Assembly (NCBI GenBank): GCA_032622095.1
Contig: CP136063.1
Span: forward strand, 14,983,814 to 15,047,813
Direction: 5' to 3'
DNA: 64,000 nucleotides
Origin: Siphonodentalium dalli
Taxonomy: Eukaryota > Mollusca > Scaphopoda > Gadilida > Siphonodentaliidae
Of the stretch, positions 45,201-54,107 are shown one piece after another. The position numbers and the translations under genes are program-made. The notes beneath the pieces were generated by a model, which did no database searches, had not been told where the DNA came from, and worked only from the letters and a program-made list of their open reading frames with translations. The stretch's first letter is position 1. Each line of letters starts with the position of its first letter.

Positions 45201-48200
45201 GCTTTCCGGGGGTGGTGGGTCCCACAATGTGAAAATCTCACAATTTCCACCTTGTACCCTGAAAGTTTTTGCCGACCCCCCCCCCCTACTTCGAGTAGCA
45301 TTTTAGATTAATTAGTACACTAATTACATCCAAATTTCACCATGGTTTTGAATCCAGCGCTATCTATTTCGAGGGGGATGGACCATGTCATCACTCGGAG
45401 CACGTAGCCATATTGGCATAGCAAACTATAGTTATATACATTTATGGATATATATGTGTGTATTTTCTTCCATGCAACGCCTGTTAATTAATTTTGTACT
45501 ATTCTGCAATTTTTAGATAAGGGTGGATACACACATGCATGTAATCTCTGTAATTGTCGTGTATTTGGCGTTTTACATGGATCATACAGACCCTGTAATA
45601 TGTGTCCGTCATTACAGCGACGTTTGACCACAGTGAGCCAAGCTCTGAACGTGCAGAGAATCTTTGACTGAACGAAGTCGTTAGGCCGCTTAAAATAATT
45701 GTTCGCGCGATAACCCAAATATTGGACTTACTGTTTACATCATTGATTGTCATTCTTCTCTTGGTTTTTATACAGGTGATGGCCCCTGGATTTCCCCCAA
45801 CGCAGGGGCTATGATCCCCAACATGGGGGTGTTATCAGGATTTCCTTACGCAGGGGCTATATGATCACCGACTTGGGGCTATATTAGACGCCACATCCGT
45901 CCAATCTCGCTACTCTCATCGAGTAGCGAGATTGGACGGATGTGGCGTCTAGGGCTATATATGATCCCGAAGCTACCAGCCGGGGTGGCTAACTCAGAGC
46001 TATTTAAGTAAAACATATTATATTGTACCTTCTTGCCCAGATTATTCCGACCAATACATTCAACTAAGACCCTTAACGATTTGAAGCTTTCGAAACCCCA
46101 CGCCAATCAAGCACCATTGGTCGAAAATGTTCTATATCAAGTCTGTATATACATCAGATGTGTCGCTGCTGGTGTTCGTGCATTAATAAAATGCCAGATA
46201 TCACACAGACTTAACTAATTTCCACATCCGTAAGAGAAGACCCGTTTTGGACTGGCCTTAAATGTCCTGATAACAGAGAGTTTGACTTCGCTTATCACTA
46301 CTCACTTGTCTGGCCTGTTAACAATGATCCTCTTGCGTGCAGGTGATCAATGTTGTCAATGATTGGTGTGCCCATGTAAAATACATGTATTTTACATACA
46401 GAGATTACATGCATGTGTGTATCCACCCTAACGACCGAAAGGCTCATGAGGTCTTATTGCACACTATATTGTTAATTAATTTATTTGTCAGCATATATGA
46501 CAAAATCATACAGTATGGAGGACATAAACACCACCATAAACAGGAAATGTCGAGACACGTCCAAAAGATACAAAGATACAGCTGAGGATGTGATTTGATA
46601 ATTTAAAGGCACACAAAACGTTTAGCACTTTTGCTGATTTCAAAATGACAAAGTCAGATCATCTTTGATATCTATAGATTGTTTAGAAGAGGAGTCAATT
46701 CTGCTCAGAAAAATATATTCAGTTCAACCACACGATGCATTTAAACCACCACAATCAGCTTTCAAAGTGGATAATAATGCGTATAAAATATATAAACGCT
46801 CTTCACCAAATTTTTAAATAACGAAAATTTGACTTCCTCTTAGTATTTCAGTAATTCTTTTTTACGTCAAAACATTCCCATATGCTATTTCTAGATTTAT
46901 GTAACATTAACTCCCCACAGTTGTAAAGTTTTAACCGCTATAACGATAGTTTGGTAATACTTCAATATGAATAAATCGCTAGTAGCGATTTAATCAAATC
47001 GGTTACACAGTTACTGTTATCTCGATGAAAATAGCGCGATGATCACATCTGATGTGTGGCGATGGTGTTATTTTCTGGTCCACTTTATGTTTATATAATT
47101 TATAGCGATATGCTAAACATTTTGTGTCCCTTTAATGTCAACAAAACAGGCTGGCGGACGTGTCGACACGTATGGAGATACACACGGTCATTTTTTTCCG
47201 TTTATCATCGGTCAAAATGGCGCCGATTTACATTTTGTACTATCAACGTTTTCATTTTTCTCAAAATTCTACACACCAATTCAATTTTAATTTTTCTCAA
47301 AATTCCACACACCAATTCTACACTATCCAATTCACATCATTCGACCATTTTTTTGCGATTAAAGCGTCTACACCTTCACTCCCATTGTTTGTCAATATCA
47401 TCAAACAACCATATTTGTTATACTTTTCCCCATTCTCCTTCACTCCCACTGGTCCAGATCATGTCACGTGTGCGGCCACACATCACGGTGTTGACCGTTG
47501 ATCGAGACCATCGACAAGGTTGTTGCCGGTCAACAACTAACCACAATGTCGTAATACAACAACGAAACAGCACAATCAAAAATTACTCCCCTTTAGCGTC
47601 ACGTCGTTTAATAAATTTAAATTAAAATTTTTTAAATTTTGTTTAACGTTTCTTTTGTTTCTCTCTCGATTTATATATAGCTTTTCTGATTTCTGTTCAA
47701 TTGTAACGCCTGGATAGTACATTCTGAAAGTCAGTAGCCTATGCATGTATTAGGGCCATACGCATATGGATTATTCAGTTTATGTTTACACTTACGGTTT
47801 AGGCAGACGAGATGTATTTATAAACCAGCATTAGGCAGACTTCGAATTTAGGCAGACAACTTTTAGTATGCCTAATTTTATAGCCGTTATTTGAATTGAA
47901 TCAGAGGTGTCTGTCATTTCATTTGTATTCTAGTATCCAGTTTTTGGGCCAAACCTTCCTTATTAATTCTTGTTTCTAGCCGAACCGCCTCAAAAAGTGT
48001 CTTTTGTGTGTCTTTTATTTTGTGTGCATATGTTTCTTAAATACGCAAATTCAGTGTTAGGTTGACATTTTTCAATGGCAGTTTACAATACCAACACGGA
48101 TATATAAATGAGATTTGTCTTCGCTATACGTCACCAATAGGTGTTCTTTTGAAATCACAGATTTGTACCAAAGAAAACTTGCACATAAAAAACTTGTTTT

Positions 48201-48730
48201 TTTCCACACCACAAATATCTTGAGATTTTGTTAATTCCGGTTTTACGGAAATAGGCTTCGGTAAACATCGACGGTTTCCGTCTTTTGTGGAAATACGCTT
48301 TGGTAAACATCGACGATTTCCGTAATCGTAACTAACATCCAGGTCATCAATGGCCGCTTTATCGTATGGCAAGCTGGTTATTTCGGTCTGCCTAATGCTC
48401 AATCTTTGTATAATATATATGATCGGTCTGCCTAATGCTCAATCTTTGTATAATATATCTATATCGGGTCTGCCTAATAACGATGTGTAATGTCTGCGTA
48501 AGTTGTACAAAGTATTTGAAAAAATTTAGGCAGACCATGGAAAATATAATCTGTTGTTATGGTGTATATCCTGATATGGGTTAACATACAGCCTTAATGG
48601 TTGTAAAAGTAACACTATTACTTAACAATATTGCAGAAATGGCACAATCTAAAAATATATATATAACTGTCTGCCTTATAATGATAGTTTTGGGGTTTAG
48701 GTCTACCTAATGGTGAAAGCAGATAAATAA

Positions 48731-48812
<82 letters not shown>

Positions 48813-51800
48813 CCTTTATAAAAAATATTAATCGCATCTTCATGTGCGAGCTTTGGTGGAGATTCTTGAAATCAAAATCACCAATATTCTGATCAATGGG
48901 GTTATAAGTCTCGCGAAGCCGGCAGGGGTAATAGCGACCGATTAGGTGTGACGTCAGGAGGGTTTATGGTTTCAAATGAGACGAGTTTAGCCCAAACAAT
49001 TATGAGATGTGGTCGGCTATAACAGTTAAGATATGCCAGTCCTCTGTTGTTAACGTACGCGTTAAGAGGTATGGCCGATCACAGGACTTATATATCTGTA
49101 TTCCTTCCAGTATAGAAGATAACAGGATTATATACATTAAATCGGAACATGGAACATATATACATACTGGTAAAAATAAATAAATAAAATAGATTAAACA
49201 AACACCCTAATCAATCCATAAGACAATGACACAGAAGAATGTGAATGTCTAGTATTTCTGATTAGCACGGTGAATTACTATATCGTGAGCAGTAGTATAC
49301 TCTGCATCTAGTTTTCACATCGCATCCGAATGGTCTCACATTCAAATGGACTAGGCTCAAGGAGGACCATATAAAATAAATTACTTTAAATGACTATATC
49401 ATAGTCATTTATGACACTGCGTTTGTTTACTCGATCTCCCATCCGGCTGAGCTCGCATAAATAAATGCACACATTTATTTTTTATAATCATAACATGCAA
49501 TATGTCTATTTCGTTATAAGTTTCAAATTAATTTTGAAATATATAACACTTGCGACATATTGCATGTTATTCCAAAAACTCTGTCAACAAAATCCTAAGT
49601 GTACATATATACATCAAATTACTTTTATTATAGGGCCCAAATATATAATGTTCCAAAATTCCGTTAATCCTGATGCATGTACATCAGGCCGGCTCGTGTA
49701 TATAAACCTTTAAGTTTTAGGATGATGTTTTTTTTAAAACATTCATTAATGTCGAAAGAAAAACTATTATTAATTCATATGATAAATTTTAAATTGGGTT
49801 TATATTTTGTTCCGATATCACCGAGGGACTCAATATAGTACTTCGTGAAATTGCCCACATATATATATGTCTTTACGGGTATGTGTAACTTTTGTATTTT
49901 ATAGTATTTTATGATTATTGATGTATTATTATGATGTATTTTACGTATTTATTTATTGATATATATCATTTCATTCAATTTTGAAAAGTTGGCAAATTGG
50001 TCTCCTAGGTGGGTGACTAGTTGAAAAGTTCCGAAATATCTGGAATATCCTGTTGGAAATTTTATCCCAATGATGGGGTGTGCAAATGGAACTACATAAT
50101 TTCCGAAAATTGGAAATATTTAAGAATAGTAGATGTAGATTTGGAAATTTTGGACCCCAACGGGGAGGCGGTGAATATGGAATTTCCGAAATTTGGAATT
50201 TTTAGGCCAGTTGATTTGGAAAATTTGGATCCAAGGGGGGGGGGTGCACCAAACTTTAAATAGATCTCAGTCTTTGAGAATGAGAAGGTAGTTGTTCTCC
50301 TTGAAAAGGCGACAGATTATATATGAAGTCGGTACAGGTACTTGTCATAACTCGCAAGCCAGCATGTCGACCCAATGGACTGTCTTCTTTCTTCACATTG
50401 AACATGCACGTATAACAAAACTCCCTCCATATCAGTCAATAACTGTATATTGTATGCCCCAGTCGTCACAATATTTGTGTCCACTGAGCTCATCTGCTTC
50501 CACGTTCTCCTCTCTATGTATCACACAATATGATGCTGCCGCATAATCAATGGAATGTGCATTATTGGAATCACGGAACTAAATGGTTTCCCATAGGCGA
50601 CAGTGTTAACGTTTCTGCCAAATTCGCTGAACTTAGCCTGCAGGCCATACCAGTGATGTTTACCCAGCTAGATTGACACCAGTTGATCACGAAAATGCAA
50701 GAAAAATCATAGGTCATGTGTTTACTTTTTAAAATAAATCCCCAAGTGTACGACAGGGCTATCTCACAGCCAAATTTGATCTGGAAAAACCCAGATCTAC
50801 AACAGCTAGTTAAATACATTTCCCGCTCACAAAAATCCGTTCCCCCATTCATTCACCAGTTTAAATTATTTAGATATTATGTTCAAATCAAATAAACGCG
50901 ATGTCATCATTTAATAACGTGTCGCATGTATCAGGTGAAGGTCATTCTTCAGTTACCTTCACCTTTAGGGTTCCACGGTGTACTCGCTCCCCGACTCTAG
51001 AACACATTTAGCTCCCTGATTCCTATATATATGTATATGTGTGAATAACAGTGTTTCTTATAGTATTTTATCAAAATATAGACCTTACTGAAATCAAAAA
51101 TGGATTATATCGAGCAGTAGTGGTTTATTTTTCCAATATGAGGCATCCTGAAAATTAGTGTCAATCCTCAAAATAAAGCCAAAATATTTAGCTTTTTTTT
51201 CAATTTTACTAGCTAATGCATCTTTATAACTGAAGTATGTCCTTATATACCATAATATTACTAAATTGAAGAGGAAATGTTAATATACATTTTGAGAGGG
51301 ATATATTGTCCAATTTTAAACCCTTTTCATGCAGAATTTGGCAATTTATAATAAATATTTACCAAAATTAACAGAAAATAAAAAAAAAAAATATTTTAAT
51401 AGCAATGTAAAGCAACCATAAGTCAATTTAAATATCGAAACATTATGATACAACATCAGACACAGCCTCAGGCATGAAATTTTACCAGATGGCAGGGCAT
51501 ACTGTCTGTTTAACAAAGCTGCCATGACAGTTTTGCACGACAGTAACTCTAGTGGTGATGCCATCACCCCCCCCCCCCCCCGACTTGGGGTGGGGCTACA
51601 GTCCCAGATAAGGCTACTGGGTGCCGGAAAAGCTTAATTAGGTCAAATGACACATTTTCCCAATGGGGGGGGGGGGGGGCTAACACTCCTCAAAATTGTG
51701 GGGAGGGGGGCTTTAGACCCCCTGACCCCCTAATGGTACCTGACATCCATGCAAAATTACCAGATTTATCATTTTCTTTACTATCTACAGGCGAATCCAT

Positions 51801-52566
51801 GCGTTTCTTCTTTAAATCTGTCCAAAATGTGGTCATTATCATTTGAAAATAAGAAAATATGGAAATAACAACTTATCATGGTGAGACGTGAAATTTCGTA
51901 AAATTCTAATTTTTCTTATAGGAATCATGGAACTAAATGACAGTGTTAACGTTTCGGCCAAATTCGCTGAATTGAAGCCTGCATGCCATACCAGTGATGT
52001 TTACCCAGCTAGATTGACACCAGTTGATCGCGAAAATGCAAGAAAAATCATAGGTCATGTGTTTACTTTTTAAAATAAATCCCCAAGTGTACGACAGGGC
52101 TATCTCACAGCCAAATTTGATCTGGAAAAACCCAGATCTACAACAGCTAGTTAAATACATTTCCCGCTCACAAAAATCCGTTCCCCCATTCATTCACCAG
52201 TTTAAATTATTTAGATATTATGTACAAATCAAATAAACGCGATGTCATCCTTTAATAACGTGTCGCATGTATCAGGTGAAGGTCATTCTTCAGTTACCTT
52301 CACCTTTAGGGTTCCACGGTGTACTCGCTCCCCGACTCTAGAACACATTTAGCTCCCTGATTCCTATAGGTGGAACGTGGGCCTTGGTGATAGACCAAGT
52401 GTGTTCACTCTACTGTTATAATGACACCAATCGCAAATCATTTGGCCCAAGAGCATGCAAGATTGATAACTCTAAAGTTGTTGGACCACGAATACATGAA
52501 TTATGTGTCTACGCATTGCTAAATGGTACAATCAGGGGATGTGCACTGCATTATAATCGGCAATGA
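35913..52566 (+). CDS. four-exon gene, 270-aa nuclear-type protein, possible BEN-like C-terminus
   Basis: Exons 35913-36123, 44537-44809, 51922-52053 and 52370-52566 join with every intron in phase 1 and give one open frame of 270 codons. Exon 1 starts with ATG and the donor AAAG|GTAAGT is near-perfect; the acceptors TTTCACAG, TTCTTATAG and TTCCTATAG are good. The exon 3 donor (ATAG|GTCATG) is weak. The protein has an N-terminal region [18 protein letters not shown], a basic PKKRTPKRR patch (residues 108-116) suggesting nuclear entry, an acidic/polar linker, and a C-terminus (about 206-262) whose pattern [10 protein letters not shown]...[15 protein letters not shown] loosely resembles a BEN DNA-binding domain. 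The family is not certain. Introns of 8.4, 7.1 and 0.3 kb are packed with mobile elements. Confidence 0.6.
36200..36620. repeat. G-rich AATTTCGGAAATTTG repeat in intron 1
   Basis: Loose ~60-80-bp repetitions combine AATTCCGGAAATTTG, TTTGGAAATTTT and runs such as AAGGCGGGGGGGGGGG with GTGCAAATGGAA. A similar segment lies at 50010-50260 in intron 2. The G runs could form quadruplexes. Confidence 0.65.
37704..37747. repeat. perfect 19-bp stem with A6 loop
   Basis: GGTGTTTGGCAATGTGATA and its exact complement are separated by AAAAAA, inside intron 1. A transcript would form a stable hairpin. Confidence 0.9.
37868..38512 (+). mobile_element. 645-bp MITE with TA target duplication in intron 1
   Basis: Starts CCTTACTAGTACTTGAATTC, ends ATATGAGTAAGG, with TA on each side (37866-37867, 38513-38514). 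The terminal inverted repeat carries TTCGCGCAGTACTA.TTTTCGC at the left and GCGAAAAGTAGTACTGCGCG at the right. No transposase. A partial inverted copy is at 28917-29275. Confidence 0.75.
38995..39275 (+). repeat. compound (ACAT/AC/AT)n microsatellite
   Basis: Runs of ACATAC, ACAC and ATATAT extend for about 280 bp, ending in a ~40-bp pure AT run. Apparent frames in both directions (Thr-His-Ile-Tyr or Cys-Val repeats) are artefacts. Confidence 0.95.
39527..41071 (-). pseudogene. 5'-truncated LINE: RT palm to C-terminal CCHC, 514 codons, frame intact
   Basis: The frame opens inside a reverse transcriptase. [10 protein letters not shown] (residues 38-47) is the motif before the catalytic box, and [10 protein letters not shown] (79-88) is the catalytic box with Q where Y or F normally stands. 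The thumb follows with [11 protein letters not shown], and then a long C-terminal region containing [19 protein letters not shown] (about 408-426), a CCHC-type zinc knuckle. No stops or shifts appear in 514 codons. The 5' two-thirds (endonuclease and RT fingers) are absent and the truncation meets a minisatellite at 41.1 kb. It sits antisense in intron 1 of the spliced gene. The clade is unassigned. Confidence 0.85.
41104..41350 (+). repeat. ~20-bp palindromic minisatellite (TCTCCCAGGGAGA)
   Basis: Alternating half-units TCTCCCGGGAATTAACTT and TCTCCCAGGGAGATAACTTA repeat about 12 times. Each half-unit centre is itself a palindrome (CTCCCGGGA, TCTCCCAGGGAGA). A frame reading FLPGINLS-like repeats is a by-product. 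Confidence 0.9.
41520..42166. mobile_element. 647-bp fold-back element with 8-bp target duplication (hAT-like)
   Basis: Both ends carry CACAGGTCCCC/GGGGACCTGTG and the ~300-bp arms are almost fully complementary, for example CCTTAATACAAGGTTTA with TAAACCTTGTATTAAGG and CATCAAATATAGCA with TGCTATATTTGATG. The direct repeat CCTGGTGT flanks it (41512-41519, 42167-42174). An 8-bp duplication fits hAT or P-type transposases. No protein is encoded. Confidence 0.75.
42482..43021 (-). pseudogene. integrase-type transposon protein, N-terminal HTH fragment
   Basis: The frame contains [45 protein letters not shown] and [19 protein letters not shown]. This order (GFxYxEI..FL...HGI..S.R.LK..L...GL.RR, then EL..(S)G...GYR.MH) matches the helix-turn-helix start of a widespread animal family with an integrase-like catalytic core. 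The DDE core that should follow is absent: after GYRAMH the sequence turns into a repeat of CATAAAGAG.GTTTAA. It lies antisense in intron 1. The identification is by pattern, and no catalytic function is left. Confidence 0.6.
43022..44536. other. intron 1, 3' part
   Basis: No gene. ATAAAGAGCGTTTAT-type phrases recur near 43260-43310, echoing the repeat in 42482-43021. A G run lies near 43645. At 43740-43812 the + strand ends TGTCAAATAAAACTTACTTA with a TACT repeat, which looks like a LINE 3' terminus. A loose inverted repeat surrounds 44080-44300 (ATCGATTTGTTGAATTTGAA and TTCAAATTCAACAAATCGAT). Confidence 0.45.
44091..44259. repeat. inverted repeat pair in intron 1
   Basis: ATCGATTTGTTGAATTTGAA near 44098 and TTCAAATTCAACAAATCGAT near 44239 are exact complements, about 120 bp apart. 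GTTAACAA/GGGTTAACC lie between them. Possible fold-back element ends. Confidence 0.6.
44537..44809 (+). CDS. exon 2
   Basis: The 273-nt symmetric exon (phase 1-1) could be skipped without breaking the frame. It encodes a charged helix ([19 protein letters not shown]), the basic PKKRTPKRR patch, and an acidic Thr-rich linker ending [13 protein letters not shown]. The acceptor GGCTTTCACAG precedes it and the donor GTTTGT follows at 44810, with a stop two codons into the intron. Confidence 0.65.
45115..45290 (-). repeat. C/G-rich dispersed repeat, inverted copy of 34165-34370
   Basis: Contains TTTTAGAGGTGGGTCCCTGA, GTGGCAAAAACATGCTTTCC and GAAAGTTTTTGCCGACCCC, reverse-oriented relative to the 34-kb copy. 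It lies in intron 2. Confidence 0.8.
45885..45951. repeat. perfect 31-bp stem-loop
   Basis: TAGACGCCACATCCGTCCAA...TACTC and its exact complement are separated by TCATC. This is one of the longest perfect hairpins in the window and is GC-richer than its surroundings. Confidence 0.95.
46374..46397. repeat. 24-bp perfect palindrome
   Basis: ATGTAAAATACA and TGTATTTTACAT meet without a loop, directly next to the right terminal repeat of the 910-bp element. Confidence 0.9.
46430..47797. other. intron 2, no gene recognised
   Basis: Frames of 113-189 codons at 47056-47625 overlap each other on the + strand and show no domain. TTTCTCAAAATTC.ACACACCAATTC is duplicated near 47260-47320. Treated as non-coding. 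Confidence 0.4.
47798..48715. repeat. cluster of TTAGGCAGAC motifs in both orientations
   Basis: TTAGGCAGAC or its inverse GTCTGCCTAA, allowing one change, occurs about ten times in 900 bp (from 47798 to about 48710). It includes a tandem pair of TCGGTCTGCCTAATGCTC at 48387 and 48423. A second tandem duplication (AAATA.GCTT.GGTAAACATC) lies at 48250-48330. Confidence 0.7.
48733..48811 (+). repeat. (AT)n microsatellite, ~79 bp
   Basis: A pure AT dinucleotide run preceded by AAATAAATAAAT, in intron 2. Confidence 0.95.
48812..50009. other. intron 2, no gene recognised
   Basis: AT-rich sequence without a recognised element. AAATGACTAT/ATAGTCATTT forms a small hairpin near 49387-49410. Confidence 0.35.
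50010..50260 (+). repeat. G-rich repeat, related to 36200-36620
   Basis: GGAATTTCCGAAATTTGGAA, GATTTGGAAAATTTGGATCC and AAGGGGGGGGGGTGCA match the intron 1 segment at 36200-36620, reading the same direction. Confidence 0.65.
50567..51026 (+). pseudogene. decayed duplicate of exon 3 and intron 3
   Basis: About 460 bp match 51922-52371 from GGAATCA(C/T)GGAACTAAAT through the exon, its donor region and intron 3 up to GATTCCTATA. Here the exon carries an insertion after ACTAAATGG, and a one-base loss at GCTGAACTTAGCC shifts the frame. Exon 4 does not follow: the sequence becomes TATATATGTATA instead. It is therefore a dead exon copy within intron 2. Confidence 0.85.
51027..51921. other. spacer between exon 3 copies
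   Basis: Last part of intron 2. It has poly-C and poly-G runs at about 51570 and 51666 within a CCCCGACTTGGGG/GGGGGGCTAACACTCC context. No gene. Confidence 0.4.
51922..52053 (+). CDS. exon 3
   Basis: The 132-nt symmetric exon (phase 1-1) follows a pyrimidine-rich acceptor TTTTTCTTATAG. It encodes [18 protein letters not shown] and [11 protein letters not shown]. Without splicing at the weak donor GTCATG the frame ends six codons later (HVFTF then stop), so a shorter alternative C-terminus is possible. A decayed duplicate lies at about 50567-50695. Confidence 0.6.
52370..52566 (+). CDS. exon 4 and stop codon
   Basis: The acceptor CTGATTCCTATAG at 52357-52369 leads into GTGGAACGTGG, completing the split Gly codon and reading [18 protein letters not shown] to [10 protein letters not shown] then TGA at 52564. 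It contains four Cys residues. The upstream 316-bp intron is also present in the duplicated block at 50.6-51.0 kb, but exon 4 is not. Confidence 0.6.
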
Positions 52567-52717
52567 TTGTCTACATAGTGTGATGCTATTTATTAATTTA
52601 GAAACATGTTTCAATTAAGTACGGTACGGTAGTGTTAATATTTAGAAAATGATGAGGTATTTTGTCATAAATATATATAATTCACTAGTATACTCATCAC
52701 GTGTGTATAAAACTGGC

Positions 52718-52790
52718 TGCAAAACATGCATGCGCTATGTAGATAATTTGCAAAACATGCATGCACTATGTAGATAATTTGCAAAATAAA
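52718..52790 (+). repeat. 35-bp direct repeat near the poly(A) signal
   Basis: GCAAAACATGCATGC(G/A)CTA followed by TGTAGATAATTT occurs twice in tandem. Confidence 0.8.
52785..52790 (+). terminator. polyadenylation signal AATAAA
   Basis: AATAAA lies about 220 bp after the stop codon of the four-exon gene, at a plausible distance. It sits at the end of a 35-bp direct repeat pair (GCAAAACATGCATGC...TAGATAATTT, from about 52718). Confidence 0.4.
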
Positions 52791-54107
52791 ATGTCTAATG
52801 CAGTACACATCGCTGGATAGCACCATTTAGCGAAGCGTAGAAAAACAAGTGTAGGCCGCACTCCCGATTAAGTACATTATAATTATATCTCAGATGGATA
52901 CATCATACATGCATATAATATGCATGCATAGTTGCATACACACGAGTATTGCAGAAATCACACAGGCCTATCACAATTGCCCATGACTGCAGGCGTTTGA
53001 ATTTCTGACAAGATTGTTTCTAAAAAAATATAACACAACAAAAAATAAATTTTTATTTGTTTTGTGCGATATTTTTTTTAGAAATGATCTTTTCAGAAAT
53101 GCCTGTGATAAAATATAACGGAGCGCGTTACAAGCTCCTGTGCATGATTCAAGCCATACAATGTCTCTAACGAAAATTTCAAAGTAGTTTTATTAACATA
53201 ATGTATAGTGTACGTATATACACATAAATACAACATATCGGATTTCTATTAACTTAAATATGCATAATTCGGTCATAAATGGGAAAACCACTTATATAAA
53301 TTGCCTAAATTTTGGCAACAAATACAATCCAATTTCAGAAAGAAACAAAAACCGTAATGTCCAAATTTAACGAAACTATGTCGAATTTGTCGGGAAAATT
53401 TCCCGAATTTTGAGGCTTACCTATTTTGGTGATGGCATTGATCAATCAACTGTGGAGGAAGCAAAATTTCTCCGCTATATATAAACTAAATCATATTAAG
53501 TGCAATGTGTTGTTGATATTGATTTGTTATGTATATTCCATGTATTTATTATATTATTTATTATATAGTCTTGAAAAGCAATATATATATTGTATTATAT
53601 GTGAAATTGTTTTTGTTACGTAAGCCAGCTGCATGGTATTTAATATATTTAACCTGTCGAAAGTTAATTAATCTGTGTTCTTCCGGTTGTGGAATTGATC
53701 AAACTGTTTACGTTTTGCTCCGACAATATGTCATAAAATGTCTTACTTCTGTCGATATTGTTTCATGTGTTGTGCATGTTATGTTTCGTGATGTCTTCCG
53801 ATTTCATCTGATGTATAAATTATGTTTGGATATGGCACCATGAGGGAGTATTCTTGTTGAACTTATATTCCCTTCTCGCCTCTTTGTTTACATATTGTGT
53901 TTTCAAACGACGCCATTTTCCATGCAACATTCAACTTACGCCCAACTTTGTTGTCTTTGTTCAAGTTGAGTGCTACCAATGCACCTATATGCAGTCCAAA
54001 TAAAAGGTGTGATAAACAATGAATTGTCTGCTTAATACACAGCCGTTATGCACTTACCATAATTGACTCAATCATCAACACAATGGCTAGTGAAACAAGC
54101 GGTGACT
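52791..54107. other. intergenic, no gene recognised
   Basis: AT-rich sequence. Frames at 53426-53843 are hydrophobic by composition only. Confidence 0.35.

Larger units (their letters stand above)
45520..46429. mobile_element. 910-bp element with perfect 33-bp terminal inverted repeats
   Basis: AGGGTGGATACACACATGCA... at 45520-45552 is exactly complementary to ...TGCATGTGTGTATCCACCCT at 46397-46429. No convincing target duplication was found (flanks GATA and AACG). No transposase. Its interior holds a perfect 31-bp stem-loop and phrases of CGCAGGGGCTATATGATC. It lies in intron 2. Confidence 0.65.

Noticed and set aside
47056-47625. 189-codon and overlapping 113-codon frames
   Set aside because: No domain, low-complexity composition, an internal duplicated phrase and no splice or promoter support.
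51933-52193. Minus-strand frame repeated at 50571-50852
   Set aside because: It is conserved only because it is antisense to the duplicated exon 3.
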